Notes: generated from the sequence alone by a model not told the origin. Shown: positions 26,438 through 36,405, counted from the stretch's first letter. The stretch: DNA of 64,000 bases from Levilactobacillus spicheri DSM 15429 (GCF_001435095.1 NZ_AZFC01000005.1:1-64000); one strand, 5' to 3'. Numbers and translations are program-made.

Positions 26438-29281
26438 TCAAACTTCGGGAGGCGTCACCGGCGTGGTGGGTGTCTTTTCAAAAAACTTAACCAATGCTTG
26501 GGTGAGCTCCCCCACGTCCCCGGTCGTTTGCGGCATGTCCGCCGGCAGCGCCCGCAAGATGCTTTGCCCGTACTGGCGTTCCACCAGCCGTTGATCCAGG
26601 ATCACCACGGCCCCGTGGTCGCGCGGCGTCCGAATCAACCGGCCAACCCCCTGCCGTAACTTCAGCGTGGCGGCCGGCAAGGCGGCGTTATAGAACGGGT
26701 TCTTGCCCTGCGCCTCCAGCCGGGCGTAGTTGGCCTTCACGAAGACCCGGTCCGGCGAATCGAACGGTAACCGCGTCACAATCAGCAGTTCCAGTTGTTC
26801 TTCCGGCAGGTCGATGCCCTCCCAGAAGCTGGCCGCCCCCAACAACACCGAGTCGGTGCCGGTCGCGAACCGCTTGGCGATCCGTTCCCGGCTCCCGCTG
26901 ATGCCCTGCGCTAAGACCTCGCGCTGGGCAAATTCCGGCTGCTGGGTCAGCTGCTCGTAGACCCGTTCGATCACGTGTAACGAATTGAACAGAATCAGCG
27001 TTTGCTTGTGCACCGCCCCGGCCAACTGGGTGATCGCCCCAACCAGGTAGGTCACGTAATCGTCGGGGGCCACCCGGGACAGGTTGGGCCCCGCGTTAGC
27101 GATCAACAACTGGGATTGCGTCGCGTAGTCGAAGCTGCTGCGCATCCGGTGGGTCGTCGTGGTCTGCCGGTCCAGGTCGAACTGGTCTAAGACGTACTGC
27201 GACCGTCCCGACGAGAACAGCGTGGCCCCCGTCAACAGGACCGGTTGATAAGCGTCATAGATGCGCTCCTGTAAGAAGCCCTGGGTCGCCAGTAACCCAC
27301 TGGCCAACTCCAGGCTGCCCCGGTCGCCCACGTGGTTGATGGTCACCCAGAACAGGTTACTGGTCGTGGTCGGTTTGGCCTGCTCGAAGATGCCTAATAG
27401 CCGTTGGAGCAGCTCGTCGATCACGTGCAGCCGCGTGTCCAACCGCTCGAACAGGTACCGTTGCGACGCCACGAAGCGGTCGTGCGCCTGGTCAAAGGCG
27501 TCCCGCAGTGCGCCCAGTTGCGCCATGATGGCCGTATCGCCCTGGGCTAACTGCTGTAACGGGGCCTGAAGCTGCTGGGCCTGCTGGTGCAGGTCCGTCG
27601 CCGGGACCAGTTCCTCGATGGGGGCGTTCTGCGCGTTGCCCCGTTTGGCCGCTAAGAATTTCAGGAACAACTGGTTCAAGACGGCCTTTAGCGCCGTCTC
27701 CAGCCGCTCGGTCGTGGCCTGCAAGTCATTGATGGTGTTAGTGGTGGCCTGGTCGTTAGCGAACAGGGCCAACAGGTTCGGCCCAATTTCCCGGCCGATA
27801 TCGCGCTGGACGTGGTGGAGTTCGTTCACGATTTGCGCGAACTTCACCTGAGTCCGCCGCTGCCGTAAGGTGCTGTCGGACAGGTGCTGGGCCTCGTCGA
27901 TGACCAGATACGGCCGGTCGAGCTGGGCGCCTAATTCCCGCGCGTGCTCACTCAGGTAAGCGTGGTTGACCACTACGAACTGGGCGTGCGTCAGCGCCGC
28001 GTCCCGGCGGCGCAGGAAGTCGTCGTCGTAGAACGGGTTATCGGCGCTCAGGCCACCCTCGTGCATGATCTCCTGGAAGTACGGCGCCCGGTAGGTGGCC
28101 AGGTGCAGCTCGTCGAGGTCCCCGGTCGTGGTCATGGTCAGCCAGACCAGTAACCGCAGCTTTAATAGCTGGGTCTGCTTGGACGTCTCGTCCAACGCCA
28201 GCGTGGTCACGAACCGTTGGAGGTCCAGGTAGTGGCGACTGCCCTTCACGATGACGGCGTTGATTGGAAACGGTACGATCTGCTTCAGGAGCGGAATGGT
28301 CTGTTCCATTAACTGTTCCTGTAACAACGTGGTGGCCGTACTGATGACGACCGGCCGCCCGGTCTGCCCCAGGTAGGCCATCGGCAAGGTGTAGCCCAGG
28401 CTCTTACCGATCCCGGTCGGCGCCTCGACCACCATCTGCTTGACCGGATGTTGGTCGGCCTGCGCGTAATTATTATAGATGTAATTCATCATCTTGGCCT
28501 GCTCGGCGCGCCATTCCAGGTTCTCCGGCATCAGCTTTTGTTTCTGCTTCTTGGTCTTGGGGTACTTGACCGGCGCACTCAGTGGCGTCGGTTCCGGTTC
28601 CGGGACCTTCCGCAGCGCCAAGCCATTCTTGACGTACAGGTAATCCGGCAACTTCCGGGGCTGCCGGGTGTTCAGGTCCCGGGCCACGGTGAAGAGCCGC
28701 GCGGTCTGCCGCGGCAGGTCCGCGTTTAAGTCGATCATCTGCTGCAGCGTCACCAGCGGCAACGCCCGCAACCGCCGGAACAGGAAGATGAAGAGTTCCG
28801 CGGTCGCCCCGGCGTCGCTATCGGCGGAATGGGGGCTGTCGTGCTCGATGTTGAAGTATCCGCTCAGGTCCCGCAGGCGAAAGCTGGGGGCCGTGGGCAG
28901 TAAGATCTGACTGAGGGACACCGTATCCAGGGCCTCAATCTCCAGCTCGGGATAGCCGACCCGGGACAGTTCGGCGTTAATGAAGGGCAGGTCAAAATTG
29001 ACGTTGTGGGCCACGAAGACCGTCTTGGTCAACAGGCTGTACAACGTCCCCGCCACGTCGTCGAACAACGGCGCGTGCCGTACCCGGTGGTTCGAGATCC
29101 CCGTGAGCCGCGTAATCGCCGCGGGAATCTCCCGCAGCGGGTTCACGTCGGTGGTAAAGTGATTAATGATTTGATTATGCTGGACGAAAACGCATCCGAT
29201 TTGGATAATGCGATCGCCATCTTGCACACTGGTACCGGTGGTTTCGATGTCCACCACCGCGTAGACCGTGTCTTGATCCAT
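26438..29281 (-). CDS. dinG: DinG-family helicase with N-terminal DEDDh exonuclease
   Basis: 947 residues. Residues 1-165 are a DnaQ-like exonuclease (VVDIETTGTS, HNVNFDLPF, HSADSDAGA). The rest is an XPD/DinG-type SF2 helicase with Walker A VEAPTGIGKS, a DEAQHL box, LGAASFWEGIDLP and QGVGRLIRTPRD. The four-cysteine iron-sulfur motif of E. coli DinG is not evident, as in the Firmicutes form, where the product may act as a nuclease rather than a helicase. Role: DNA repair. GGTGAG lies before the ATG. Confidence 0.92.
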   Translation of the reverse strand: MDQDTVYAVVDIETTGTSVQDGDRIIQIGCVFVQHNQIINHFTTDVNPLREIPAAITRLTGISNHRVRHAPLFDDVAGTLYSLLTKTVFVAHNVNFDLPFINAELSRVGYPELEIEALDTVSLSQILLPTAPSFRLRDLSGYFNIEHDSPHSADSDAGATAELFIFLFRRLRALPLVTLQQMIDLNADLPRQTARLFTVARDLNTRQPRKLPDYLYVKNGLALRKVPEPEPTPLSAPVKYPKTKKQKQKLMPENLEWRAEQAKMMNYIYNNYAQADQHPVKQMVVEAPTGIGKSLGYTLPMAYLGQTGRPVVISTATTLLQEQLMEQTIPLLKQIVPFPINAVIVKGSRHYLDLQRFVTTLALDETSKQTQLLKLRLLVWLTMTTTGDLDELHLATYRAPYFQEIMHEGGLSADNPFYDDDFLRRRDAALTHAQFVVVNHAYLSEHARELGAQLDRPYLVIDEAQHLSDSTLRQRRTQVKFAQIVNELHHVQRDIGREIGPNLLALFANDQATTNTINDLQATTERLETALKAVLNQLFLKFLAAKRGNAQNAPIEELVPATDLHQQAQQLQAPLQQLAQGDTAIMAQLGALRDAFDQAHDRFVASQRYLFERLDTRLHVIDELLQRLLGIFEQAKPTTTSNLFWVTINHVGDRGSLELASGLLATQGFLQERIYDAYQPVLLTGATLFSSGRSQYVLDQFDLDRQTTTTHRMRSSFDYATQSQLLIANAGPNLSRVAPDDYVTYLVGAITQLAGAVHKQTLILFNSLHVIERVYEQLTQQPEFAQREVLAQGISGSRERIAKRFATGTDSVLLGAASFWEGIDLPEEQLELLIVTRLPFDSPDRVFVKANYARLEAQGKNPFYNAALPAATLKLRQGVGRLIRTPRDHGAVVILDQRLVERQYGQSILRALPADMPQTTGDVGELTQALVKFFEKTPTTPVTPPEV

Positions 29282-29310
29282 GTCTGCTCACCAATTTCTG
29301 CACAAATGCG

Positions 29311-29316
29311 ATTATA
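29311..29316 (-). promoter_or_regulatory. -10 element of dinG
   Basis: TATAAT on the minus strand (CCAGTTATAATCGC), 30 bp before the ATG at 29281. The -35 is weak. Confidence 0.5.
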
Positions 29317-29399
29317 ACTGGCACTATGATACACCACTTAGGCCGCCAGCGCTACGCTTCCGGTCGCAAAGGCGAGTGGTTACTTTACAAAGGTTATAG

Positions 29400-29422
29400 A
29401 AAGCGTTAATTTTTAACGCTTT
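29400..29422. promoter_or_regulatory. Perfect inverted repeat upstream of the mevalonate operon
   Basis: AAAGCGTTAA, TTT, TTAACGCTTT: 10-bp arms without mismatch, 94 bp before the mvk start. No gene ends nearby on the plus strand, so an operator is more likely than a terminator. The bound regulator is unknown. Confidence 0.55.
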
Positions 29423-29515
29423 AACAGTTTTTAAACGGCAAAGCTAGCGTAATATCAACGAGTAGCGTATGATATTCTGGTAGGAAAAAACGAGATAGAA
29501 AGTGAGCGAGCGCAC

Positions 29516-30463
29516 TTGAAGAAGTCGGTCATTGGAAAAAGCAACGCCAAGATCATTCTGCTGGGCGACCACAGCGTCGTTTACGGCCAACCGGCCATTG
29601 CTCTTCCATTAACTTCAGTCAACACGACCGTCACCATGACGGCCACCGCGGCGGGCCAAACCATCGCTAGTCGCTACTTCGATGGCCCCATCGCCCAATT
29701 AAACAGCCAATTAGCCGGGGTCGTTAAGTTGATAACGACCCTCTTAGAGCGCTTTGACGGCCAGCAAACGCCCTTTCACATGGCCATCACCAGTGACCTG
29801 CCCGCCGAACGGGGCATGGGCTCCTCGGCCGCCGTCGACGTGGCCATCACCCGCGCCATGTACCGGTTCTTCGACCGGCCCCTGACCCGTGACGAGCTTT
29901 TGGAAACGGTCGCTATCGGGGAGAAAATCACCCACGGCAACCCCAGCGGCATCGACGCCGCGACGTCCAGTTCCGCCGTCCCCATTTGGCTGATTCCCCA
30001 CGAGACGATCAGCCAGATTCCTTTCCACTTAACCGGGTATCTGGTCATCGCCGATAGCGGCATCAAGGGGCAGACCGGTCAGGCCGTGGCCGCCGTCGCC
30101 CGGCGCCACACCACCCAACCGGACACCACCAACCGTCAAATCGAAACGTTAGGTCAACTAAGTTACGCGGCCAGAGACTGCCTTGCGGCGAACGAGATGA
30201 CCCGCTTAGGCGGTATTCTTGATTCAGCACAGGAACAGTTAGCCGGTTTAGGCGTTAGCTCCCCCGAACTGGACCACTTGATCACGGTTGCCCGCGCCAA
30301 CGGGGCCCTAGGCGCCAAGCTGACCGGGGGTGGCATGGGTGGCTGTATGATCGCCCTCTGTGCGACCGCCGCCAGCGCGACCGCCGTGCAACACGCCCTG
30401 GTCGCTGCCGGTGCGACCGCGACCTGGACCGAAGTTTTACACCACGAGGAGGAACCCGCCTGA
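29516..30463 (+). CDS. mvk: Mevalonate kinase
   Basis: 315-residue GHMP kinase that phosphorylates mevalonate with ATP. Motifs: KIILLGDHSVVYGQPAIALP, the ATP loop PAERGMGSSAAVDVA, and the C-terminal LTGGGMGGCMIAL. The start is TTG at 29516 with only a weak AGTGAG-type site. The stop overlaps the mvaD start by one base (TGATG). First gene of the four-gene operon that makes isopentenyl diphosphate. Confidence 0.95.
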   Translation: MKKSVIGKSNAKIILLGDHSVVYGQPAIALPLTSVNTTVTMTATAAGQTIASRYFDGPIAQLNSQLAGVVKLITTLLERFDGQQTPFHMAITSDLPAERGMGSSAAVDVAITRAMYRFFDRPLTRDELLETVAIGEKITHGNPSGIDAATSSSAVPIWLIPHETISQIPFHLTGYLVIADSGIKGQTGQAVAAVARRHTTQPDTTNRQIETLGQLSYAARDCLAANEMTRLGGILDSAQEQLAGLGVSSPELDHLITVARANGALGAKLTGGGMGGCMIALCATAASATAVQHALVAAGATATWTEVLHHEEEPA

Positions 30464-31452
30464 TGCCAACCAGCATTGCCCGTGCACACACCAACATCGC
30501 GTTGGTCAAATACTGGGGGAAGGCCGATACCGACCTGATCATTCCCCAGACCAGTAGTCTGTCTTTGACCCTGGATCAGTTCTATACGGACACGTCCGTG
30601 ACCTTCGACGAGCGGCTCACTGCCGATCAGGTCGTGGTGAACCATCAGTCGTTGTCCCCGACCGCCAGCCGCAAGGTGCGCCACGTCCTGGACCTGGTAC
30701 GCCATCAAGCCCAGACAACGACCTTTGCCCAAGTGACCTCCCAGAACCACGTGCCGACCGCGGCGGGGCTGGCATCTTCGGCGTCGGCCTTTGCGGCCCT
30801 GGCCGCCGCGGCGAGCCGCGCGGCCGGACTGACGCTCGACAGGACCGCCCTGTCCCGGTTGGCCCGGCGCGGCTCGGGCTCCGCGACCCGCTCCATCTTC
30901 GGCGGTTTCGTCGAATGGCAAGCCGGTCACGACGACGCCACGTCCTACGCGGTGCCCTTCCAGGAACACGTGACTTGGCCCATCGCCATGGTGGCCCTGG
31001 TCTTAGACCCGCACCGTAAAAAGGTCAGTTCCCGTCAAGGTATGCAGGCCAGCGTGACCACCTCACCCTATTACCCGGCCTGGCGGCAAGTCGTGGCCCA
31101 AGATCTGGCGGCCATCAAACCCGCCATTTTGGCTCAGGACTTTCCGATCGTGGGGACGATCCTCGAGTCCAACGCCATGCGGATGCATGCGCTGACCCTG
31201 AGCGCCCAGCCGGCCTACAGCTACTTCAACGGTGACAGCTTAGCGGCCATGCAAACGGTGCGCGACCTCCGCGCGGCCGGGACGGCCTGCTACTACACGC
31301 TGGACGCCGGTCCGAACGTCAAGGTCTTCTGCCAGGCGGCCGACCTGCCCACCATCACCCAGCGTTTCAGTGCCCAATTCGGCGCCGACCGGGTCCTGGT
31401 GGCCCACCCCGGCCCCGGCGTGCAGTGGCTTTCCGAACCATTAACCGATTAA
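30463..31452 (+). CDS. mvaD: Diphosphomevalonate decarboxylase
   Basis: 329-residue GHMP family enzyme that converts mevalonate diphosphate to isopentenyl diphosphate with ATP and CO2 release. Motifs: AHTNIALVKYWGK at the N-terminus, TAAGLASSASAFAALA (phosphate loop), GSGSATRSIFGGFVEW and YTLDAGPNVK. Translationally coupled to mvk. Confidence 0.96.
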   Translation: MPTSIARAHTNIALVKYWGKADTDLIIPQTSSLSLTLDQFYTDTSVTFDERLTADQVVVNHQSLSPTASRKVRHVLDLVRHQAQTTTFAQVTSQNHVPTAAGLASSASAFAALAAAASRAAGLTLDRTALSRLARRGSGSATRSIFGGFVEWQAGHDDATSYAVPFQEHVTWPIAMVALVLDPHRKKVSSRQGMQASVTTSPYYPAWRQVVAQDLAAIKPAILAQDFPIVGTILESNAMRMHALTLSAQPAYSYFNGDSLAAMQTVRDLRAAGTACYYTLDAGPNVKVFCQAADLPTITQRFSAQFGADRVLVAHPGPGVQWLSEPLTD

Positions 31453-31506
31453 AAAATAATGAACTAAATTGATTGCGACCTGACATCGCAGAAGGGACCT
31501 GATTCT

Positions 31507-32580
31507 TTGATTTCCGCCCAAGCACCCGGAAAACTCTATATTGCCGGCGAATACGCCGTCGTCGAGCCGGGTTATCCGGCCATTATCGTGGCACTTAACC
31601 AGTTTGTGACCGTGTCCATCGAGGAGAGTGACGACTACGGTCAAATCGCCTCCAAACAGTACCAAGAAAATTCCCTGTACTGGGAGCGCCAAGGAACCGA
31701 ACTGGTTTTTGATAACCGGGACAATCCCTTCCACTACATCCTATCCGCCATTCACCTGACGGAACAGTACGCCCAGGCGCTGGGCAAGCCGCTGCGGATG
31801 TACCACCTCAACGTCAACAGTGAGCTCGACAGCGCGGACGGAAAAAAGTACGGACTGGGCTCTTCGGCCGCCGTGACCGTTGCCACCGTCAAGGCCCTCT
31901 GCCGGTTCTACCAGATTGACATCAGCCAAAGTGAGCTCTTTAAGCTGGCCGCCATCGCCCACCTGGACGTGCAGGGCAACGGCTCACTCGGCGACATCGC
32001 CGCGTCCGTCTACGGTGGCTGGATCGCCTACCGGGCGTTCGACCACGACTGGTTGGCCTCCGCGCGCCGGGAGATGAGCCTGGTCGACCTGTTACACGCG
32101 CAGTGGCCGGGACTCGACATCGAATTATTGACGCCGCCCGCACCGTTGCGTTTACTGATCGGCTGGACCGGCTCCCCGGCCTCGACCTCGCACCTGGTCG
32201 ACCGCATCGCCCTCTTCAAGGCCACCCAGCGGCACAGTTACCACAGCTTTCTCGAGGAGAGCCGTGACTGCCTGCACCGGATGATCCAGGGCTTTCACGA
32301 CGGGGACCTCGGCGCGATTCAACGCGAGATCACCGTCAACCGGCAACTGCTGAACCAGTTGGCCCACCAAAGCCACGTTCAGATTGAGACCAAGCTGCTC
32401 AAGACCATGTGCGACACCGCGGTCACCAGTGGCGGCGCGGCCAAGTCGTCCGGAGCCGGCGGTGGGGACTGCGGCATCGTCATCATCGACGCGGCCAAGG
32501 ACCTCGCCGCGCTCCTCCACCAGTGGGAACAGCGCGGGATCGAACCCCTCAAATTAAACGTTCACCACGTTATCGACTAA
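31507..32580 (+). CDS. pmk: Phosphomevalonate kinase
   Basis: 357-residue GHMP kinase that makes mevalonate diphosphate. Motifs: APGKLYIAGEYAVVEPGYPA, KYGLGSSAAVTVATVKAL, GNGSLGDIAASVYGGW and SSGAGGGDCGI. The start is TTG at 31507 with AAGGGA 9-10 nt upstream. A 54-bp gap separates it from mvaD. Confidence 0.95.
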   Translation: MISAQAPGKLYIAGEYAVVEPGYPAIIVALNQFVTVSIEESDDYGQIASKQYQENSLYWERQGTELVFDNRDNPFHYILSAIHLTEQYAQALGKPLRMYHLNVNSELDSADGKKYGLGSSAAVTVATVKALCRFYQIDISQSELFKLAAIAHLDVQGNGSLGDIAASVYGGWIAYRAFDHDWLASARREMSLVDLLHAQWPGLDIELLTPPAPLRLLIGWTGSPASTSHLVDRIALFKATQRHSYHSFLEESRDCLHRMIQGFHDGDLGAIQREITVNRQLLNQLAHQSHVQIETKLLKTMCDTAVTSGGAAKSSGAGGGDCGIVIIDAAKDLAALLHQWEQRGIEPLKLNVHHVID

Positions 32581-32594
32581 GGAGATGACCGACC

Positions 32595-33638
32595 ATGGTA
32601 TTGTCTCGTCACGCCCACCGCAAGGATGAGCACCTATCACTTGCCGAAAAATTTTACGCGGACCAAGCGACCAGCCAATTTGATCAGCTCCGCTTCGTCC
32701 ACCAAAGCCTCCCCGAGACGGCCGTGGCCGCCGTGGACCTGACCACCCGGTTGGGGGCCCTGACCCTACCCGTGCCCATCATGATCGAAGCCATGACGGG
32801 GGGCAGCCCCCGCACCGGCCAGGTCAACGCCCAGCTGGGGACCATCGCCGCACAGACCGGCATGGCCGTGGCCAGCGGGTCGCAGAGCATCGCCCTGAAG
32901 GACGCCGCGGCCGTGGCCACCTTCACCCCACTACGGGAAAACAACCCGGACGGCATCGTGTTCGCCAACATCGGCGCCGGGCACACCGCCCACCAGGCCC
33001 AAGCGGCCGTGGACATGCTGGCCGCCGATGCCCTGGAGCTCCACGTGAACGCCGCGCAGGAACTCGTGATGCCCGAGGGCGACCGGGACTTTACCGGCTG
33101 GCTCGACGGTATCGGTGAGACCGTGGCCCTGCTGGACGTGCCGGTCATCGTCAAGGAAGTCGGCTTCGGCATGGCCCGTGAGACCCTCGAACAGCTTCGC
33201 GGCGTTGGCGTCCAGTACGTCGACTTGGGCGGCCGCGGCGGCACCAACTTCATCGACATCGAAAACTTCCGCCGGCCAAACAAGGAACTGGCTTACCTGG
33301 ACGGTTGGGGGCAATCGACGGTCGAATCCTTGCTGGAGGCTCGAGCCGTGCCGGACCTGGCCGTCATCGCGACCGGCGGCGTCCGCACGCCTCTTGACGT
33401 CGCCAAGGCCCTGGCCCTGGGCGCCAACGTGGTCGGAACGGCCGGTCAGGTGCTCCACAGCCTGATCAAGACCGATGCCGCGACCACCACCCAGCGACTG
33501 CTGGACTGGCAGGCCCAGTTAAAGACCCTCATGACGTTGCTCGGCGTGACCGATCTAGCGGCATTACGCCAACAACCGCTGCTGTACGCACACGATTTGC
33601 AGGCTTACGCCCAGCAACGGCACCTGCCCTTAAAATAA
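32595..33638 (+). CDS. fni: Type 2 isopentenyl-diphosphate delta-isomerase
   Basis: 347-residue FMN- and NAD(P)H-dependent isomerase that interconverts IPP and DMAPP. Motifs: [53 protein letters not shown] and the phosphate-binding [25 protein letters not shown] precedes the ATG; last gene before the strong terminator. It closes the pathway from mevalonate to undecaprenyl and quinone precursors. Confidence 0.95.
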   Translation: MVLSRHAHRKDEHLSLAEKFYADQATSQFDQLRFVHQSLPETAVAAVDLTTRLGALTLPVPIMIEAMTGGSPRTGQVNAQLGTIAAQTGMAVASGSQSIALKDAAAVATFTPLRENNPDGIVFANIGAGHTAHQAQAAVDMLAADALELHVNAAQELVMPEGDRDFTGWLDGIGETVALLDVPVIVKEVGFGMARETLEQLRGVGVQYVDLGGRGGTNFIDIENFRRPNKELAYLDGWGQSTVESLLEARAVPDLAVIATGGVRTPLDVAKALALGANVVGTAGQVLHSLIKTDAATTTQRLLDWQAQLKTLMTLLGVTDLAALRQQPLLYAHDLQAYAQQRHLPLK

Positions 33639-33651
33639 GTGAACCACGACG

Positions 33652-33710
33652 AAAAAGACCTTTTAGACCACCCGGAAATCAATTGCCCGGTAGTCTAAAA
33701 GGTCTTTTTT
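33652..33710 (+). terminator. Terminator of the mevalonate operon
   Basis: AAAAGACCTTTTAGAC against GTCTAAAAGGTCTTTTTT with an inner CCGG/CCGG-type pairing; strong and T-rich on the plus side. Confidence 0.92.
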
Positions 33711-33810
33711 AATCGTGTAATGAATGGATGCAGGGTTGGCCATGGGGGGCCAGCTAAACGGAAGCAATCGACAGTTTCCGCCCAGCTGGCACTATCCGTG
33801 GCCCGGTCCC

Positions 33811-35190
33811 CTAGTCGAGGTCGTCCGGGTAAACGGTGAAGCGCAGGCCCTTCGGGAAGAAGTTCTTCACCGTCTGCCCCACCACCTTGCCAAAGCCGAC
33901 CGGTTGGTGGTCACAGGTCAATAGGTACCAGCCCTTGGCAGGCGCCGTGGTCAACGATAGCGCCTCGCCGTGGACCCAGGCGATCCACTGGTCCTGGTCG
34001 ATGGCCAGCGTCTGGGTCACCCGTTGCGGGTCACTGGCCAGGGCCAACGCGTAGGCCGGCTCGAAGCGGTTCTTCTTAAAGGTCCCCAGGTGCAGCCCGG
34101 GACGAAAGACGTGGGCGTGCTTCAGCGCCGGCAAGTTGGCCGGCACGGCAAAGAGCTGGTCCTTGATCGTGACCAGGTCGCCGGTCGGGGCAGCGTCTCC
34201 CAGGACCGTCCGGGAAAAATCGGCCCAGAGCCGGCGTTGTTCGCCGGTCAGTGCGGTCCCGAGGTGGGCCTGACCGTGGGGCTGAACCCCTTCGGCCGTG
34301 GTGGCGCGCTGCAGTTTGGCCACAAAGTGTCCCTCACCCTGCAAGCGGTTCGGGAACAGGCGCGCCGCGTTCTTCAGGTCGGGGTTGCCATCGGCCCACT
34401 CTGGCTTGGCGTCGATGACGCCCCCGGTCTTCTCGACCGGCACCAGCTGGAAGTCCGGGAAGGTCTTGACCAGCCAGGCCATCATCTGTTCGTCCTCTTC
34501 CGGCGCGAAGGTGCAGGTCGAGTAGATCAACTGGCCACCGGGTTTGACCATCTTAACGGCCTCCGTCAGAATCTCGCGCTGGCGGGCCGCACACTCATCC
34601 ACATAGTCCAGGGACCAGTAGTCCATGGCGCCGGGATCCTTGCGGAACATCCCCTCACCGGAACACGGCGCATCGACCAGGACCTTATCGAAGAAGTCCG
34701 GGAAGACGGGACTCAGGGTATCCGGCGAATCGTTGAGGATCAGCGCGTTGGCCACGCCGAACCGTTCGACGTTTTCCGCCAGGACCCGCACCCGCTTGCG
34801 GTTGATCTCGTTGGTCACCAGCAGGCCGGTGCCTTGCAGGTAGCTCGCCAAGTGCGTCGTTTTGCCTCCCGGTGCCGCGCAGAGGTCCAAGACCCGTTCG
34901 CCCCGGGCTGGTGCGGCGGTCGCCCCCACGAACATGGCGCTGGGTTCCTGACTGTAGACCGTGCCGCTTTGATGGACCAAGCTGCGGCCCTTTACCGTGC
35001 CGAAATACCCCCAGGGCGCATAGGGAACGGTTGGCGCACTGGTCAACTTTGCCGGGACCTGCCGTTCAGGATTGACCCGGTAGCCGGCCGTATTCGCCGG
35101 TTCCGTCAGTGCCGCCAGAAAGGCCGGCGCCTCCGCACCCAGCAGTCGTTGATATTTGGTGATAAAGTCATCAGGTAATTTCACCGTCAT
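33811..35190 (-). CDS. rsmF: RsmF-like 16S/tRNA (cytosine-C5)-methyltransferase
   Basis: 459 residues of the NOL1/NOP2/Sun family. The SAM-binding core shows LDLCAAPGGKTTHLA, and the two active-site cysteines lie in VDAPCSGEGMFRKD and YSTCTFAPEEDE. A C-terminal RsmF-type/PUA-like domain ends VGFGKVVGQTVKNFFPKG. It methylates cytosine C5 in RNA, most likely 16S rRNA; the exact position is not inferable. A cytoplasmic monocistronic gene. Confidence 0.9.
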   Translation of the reverse strand: MTVKLPDDFITKYQRLLGAEAPAFLAALTEPANTAGYRVNPERQVPAKLTSAPTVPYAPWGYFGTVKGRSLVHQSGTVYSQEPSAMFVGATAAPARGERVLDLCAAPGGKTTHLASYLQGTGLLVTNEINRKRVRVLAENVERFGVANALILNDSPDTLSPVFPDFFDKVLVDAPCSGEGMFRKDPGAMDYWSLDYVDECAARQREILTEAVKMVKPGGQLIYSTCTFAPEEDEQMMAWLVKTFPDFQLVPVEKTGGVIDAKPEWADGNPDLKNAARLFPNRLQGEGHFVAKLQRATTAEGVQPHGQAHLGTALTGEQRRLWADFSRTVLGDAAPTGDLVTIKDQLFAVPANLPALKHAHVFRPGLHLGTFKKNRFEPAYALALASDPQRVTQTLAIDQDQWIAWVHGEALSLTTAPAKGWYLLTCDHQPVGFGKVVGQTVKNFFPKGLRFTVYPDDLD

Positions 35191-35374
35191 TCCTCCATTT
35201 TGTTCAATACAACTAATTTATTTGCATCATACATGTAACGGTTCTCCCACCGTTTTCCGTTCCCCATTATACCCGTTTGGGGGGCTGGGCACTAGTCACA
35301 AATTCTCGCAATCCCCGGCGTTTTGTGGTAAGTTAGGAGGACTTAATCATTTCAGAAAATGCGAGGTGTGCTTC

Positions 35375-36187
35375 TTGGAACAAAAGTTAATTGCGCTTGA
35401 TTTAGACGGCACGACCCTGAACAATGCGGCCATGATCAGCCCCAAGACCCAGGCGGTCATCCGGGCTGCCCGCCAAGCGGGACACGTGGTCAGCATCGTG
35501 ACCGGGCGGCCCAACCGCCTGTCCGCCGGCATCTATGACCAGCTCCAGCTGGACGGTCCGATGATCAACTTTAACGGGAGTCTCGGTCACGTCCCCCGCC
35601 AACACTGGGCGGGCGAGTACCAGTACACCTTCGATAAGTCGGTGGCCTTCGACCTCTTGGCCCACCGCCAGGAGCTCGGCATCAACATGATTGCCGCCGA
35701 GGGCAAGGACCTGTTCCTCGCCGTGAAAGATCACCCGGTCGAACTGGGCTTCTTCCCGTCCGTCTTACAAAGCAACCAAATTCTCAACCAAAAATCACTC
35801 ACTCAGGACCCGACGAGCCTGACCATCGCCGTCGACCGGGCGCACCAGGCGCAATTGCTCAGCTACCTGCAGCACCATTTCGGTGACCAGATCGACGCCG
35901 CACCTTGGGGCGGCCCCAACTCGGTGGTCGAGTTGGGCGCTAAGGGCGTTCAAAAGGCGACCGGGGTGGAAGTCCTGGCCGACCACTACCACATCGCCCG
36001 CAAAAACATCGTGGCTTTCGGTGACGAGCACAACGACGCCGCCATGCTGGACTACGCGGGTTGGGGCGTCGCGATGCGCAACGCCACGGACCCCATCAAG
36101 CACCTAGCCAACGACGTGACGCCACTGGACAACGACCACGACGGTTTGGCCGCTTATCTGCAAGACTACCTAGCCTTGGCCGAATAA
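35375..36187 (+). CDS. Cof-type HAD-superfamily phosphatase
   Basis: 270 residues from the TTG at 35375, preceded by GAGGTG. An upstream in-frame extension lacks a ribosome site and overlaps rsmF, so I discount it. HAD motifs: LDLDGTTLN (motif I), VTGRP (II), KGVQKATGVE with its lysine (III) and VAFGDEHNDAAML (IV). The C2B cap marks the Cof/YcsE subfamily, which acts on sugar phosphates, flavin or PLP-type phosphates; substrate unknown. Confidence 0.9.
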   Translation: MEQKLIALDLDGTTLNNAAMISPKTQAVIRAARQAGHVVSIVTGRPNRLSAGIYDQLQLDGPMINFNGSLGHVPRQHWAGEYQYTFDKSVAFDLLAHRQELGINMIAAEGKDLFLAVKDHPVELGFFPSVLQSNQILNQKSLTQDPTSLTIAVDRAHQAQLLSYLQHHFGDQIDAAPWGGPNSVVELGAKGVQKATGVEVLADHYHIARKNIVAFGDEHNDAAMLDYAGWGVAMRNATDPIKHLANDVTPLDNDHDGLAAYLQDYLALAE

Positions 36188-36200
36188 CGCGGTGGCGTGG

Positions 36201-36206
36201 TATACT
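36201..36206 (+). promoter_or_regulatory. -10 element of the 51-codon gene
   Basis: TATACT 36 bp before the start, with TTGGCC 19 bp upstream inside the HAD gene 3' end. Spacing is long, so tentative. Confidence 0.4.
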
Positions 36207-36241
36207 AATGAGCAGGTTGAATCGAAACGGAGGAATCCCCC

Positions 36242-36397
36242 ATGCAGATGCATAAGAGTATCAACGTCGGCCCATCCGGCCAAGTCAACAGCATTCAGGA
36301 AAAGGACAAGCAAGACGCTGCCAAGCACAAGCACCATAAGCAGGACCTGATCAAGGCCTACTTACAGCGCAAGCAACAGCGACAAGCTAAAAAATAA
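36242..36397 (+). CDS. Small basic His/Lys/Gln-rich protein (51 residues)
   Basis: A short frame with strong expression signals: GGAGGA 7 nt upstream of the ATG, TATACT further upstream and a terminator 8 bp after the stop. The N-terminus reads MQMHKSINVGPSGQVNSIQE, followed by a highly charged, probably helical tail (KHKHHKQDLIKAYLQRKQQ). No membrane segment or known domain. It could bind nucleic acid, but function is unknown. Confidence 0.7.
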   Translation: MQMHKSINVGPSGQVNSIQEKDKQDAAKHKHHKQDLIKAYLQRKQQRQAKK

Positions 36398-36405
36398 ACC
36401 CCTTC

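Noticed and set aside
33750-33792. Hairpin GCCAGCT...AGCTGGC after rsmF as terminator
   Set aside because: The stem is interrupted and no T tract follows on the minus strand; support is too weak for an entry.
35156-35374. 5' extension of the HAD phosphatase frame
   Set aside because: It overlaps the rsmF start region, has no ribosome site, and HAD motif I begins right after the TTG at 35375.
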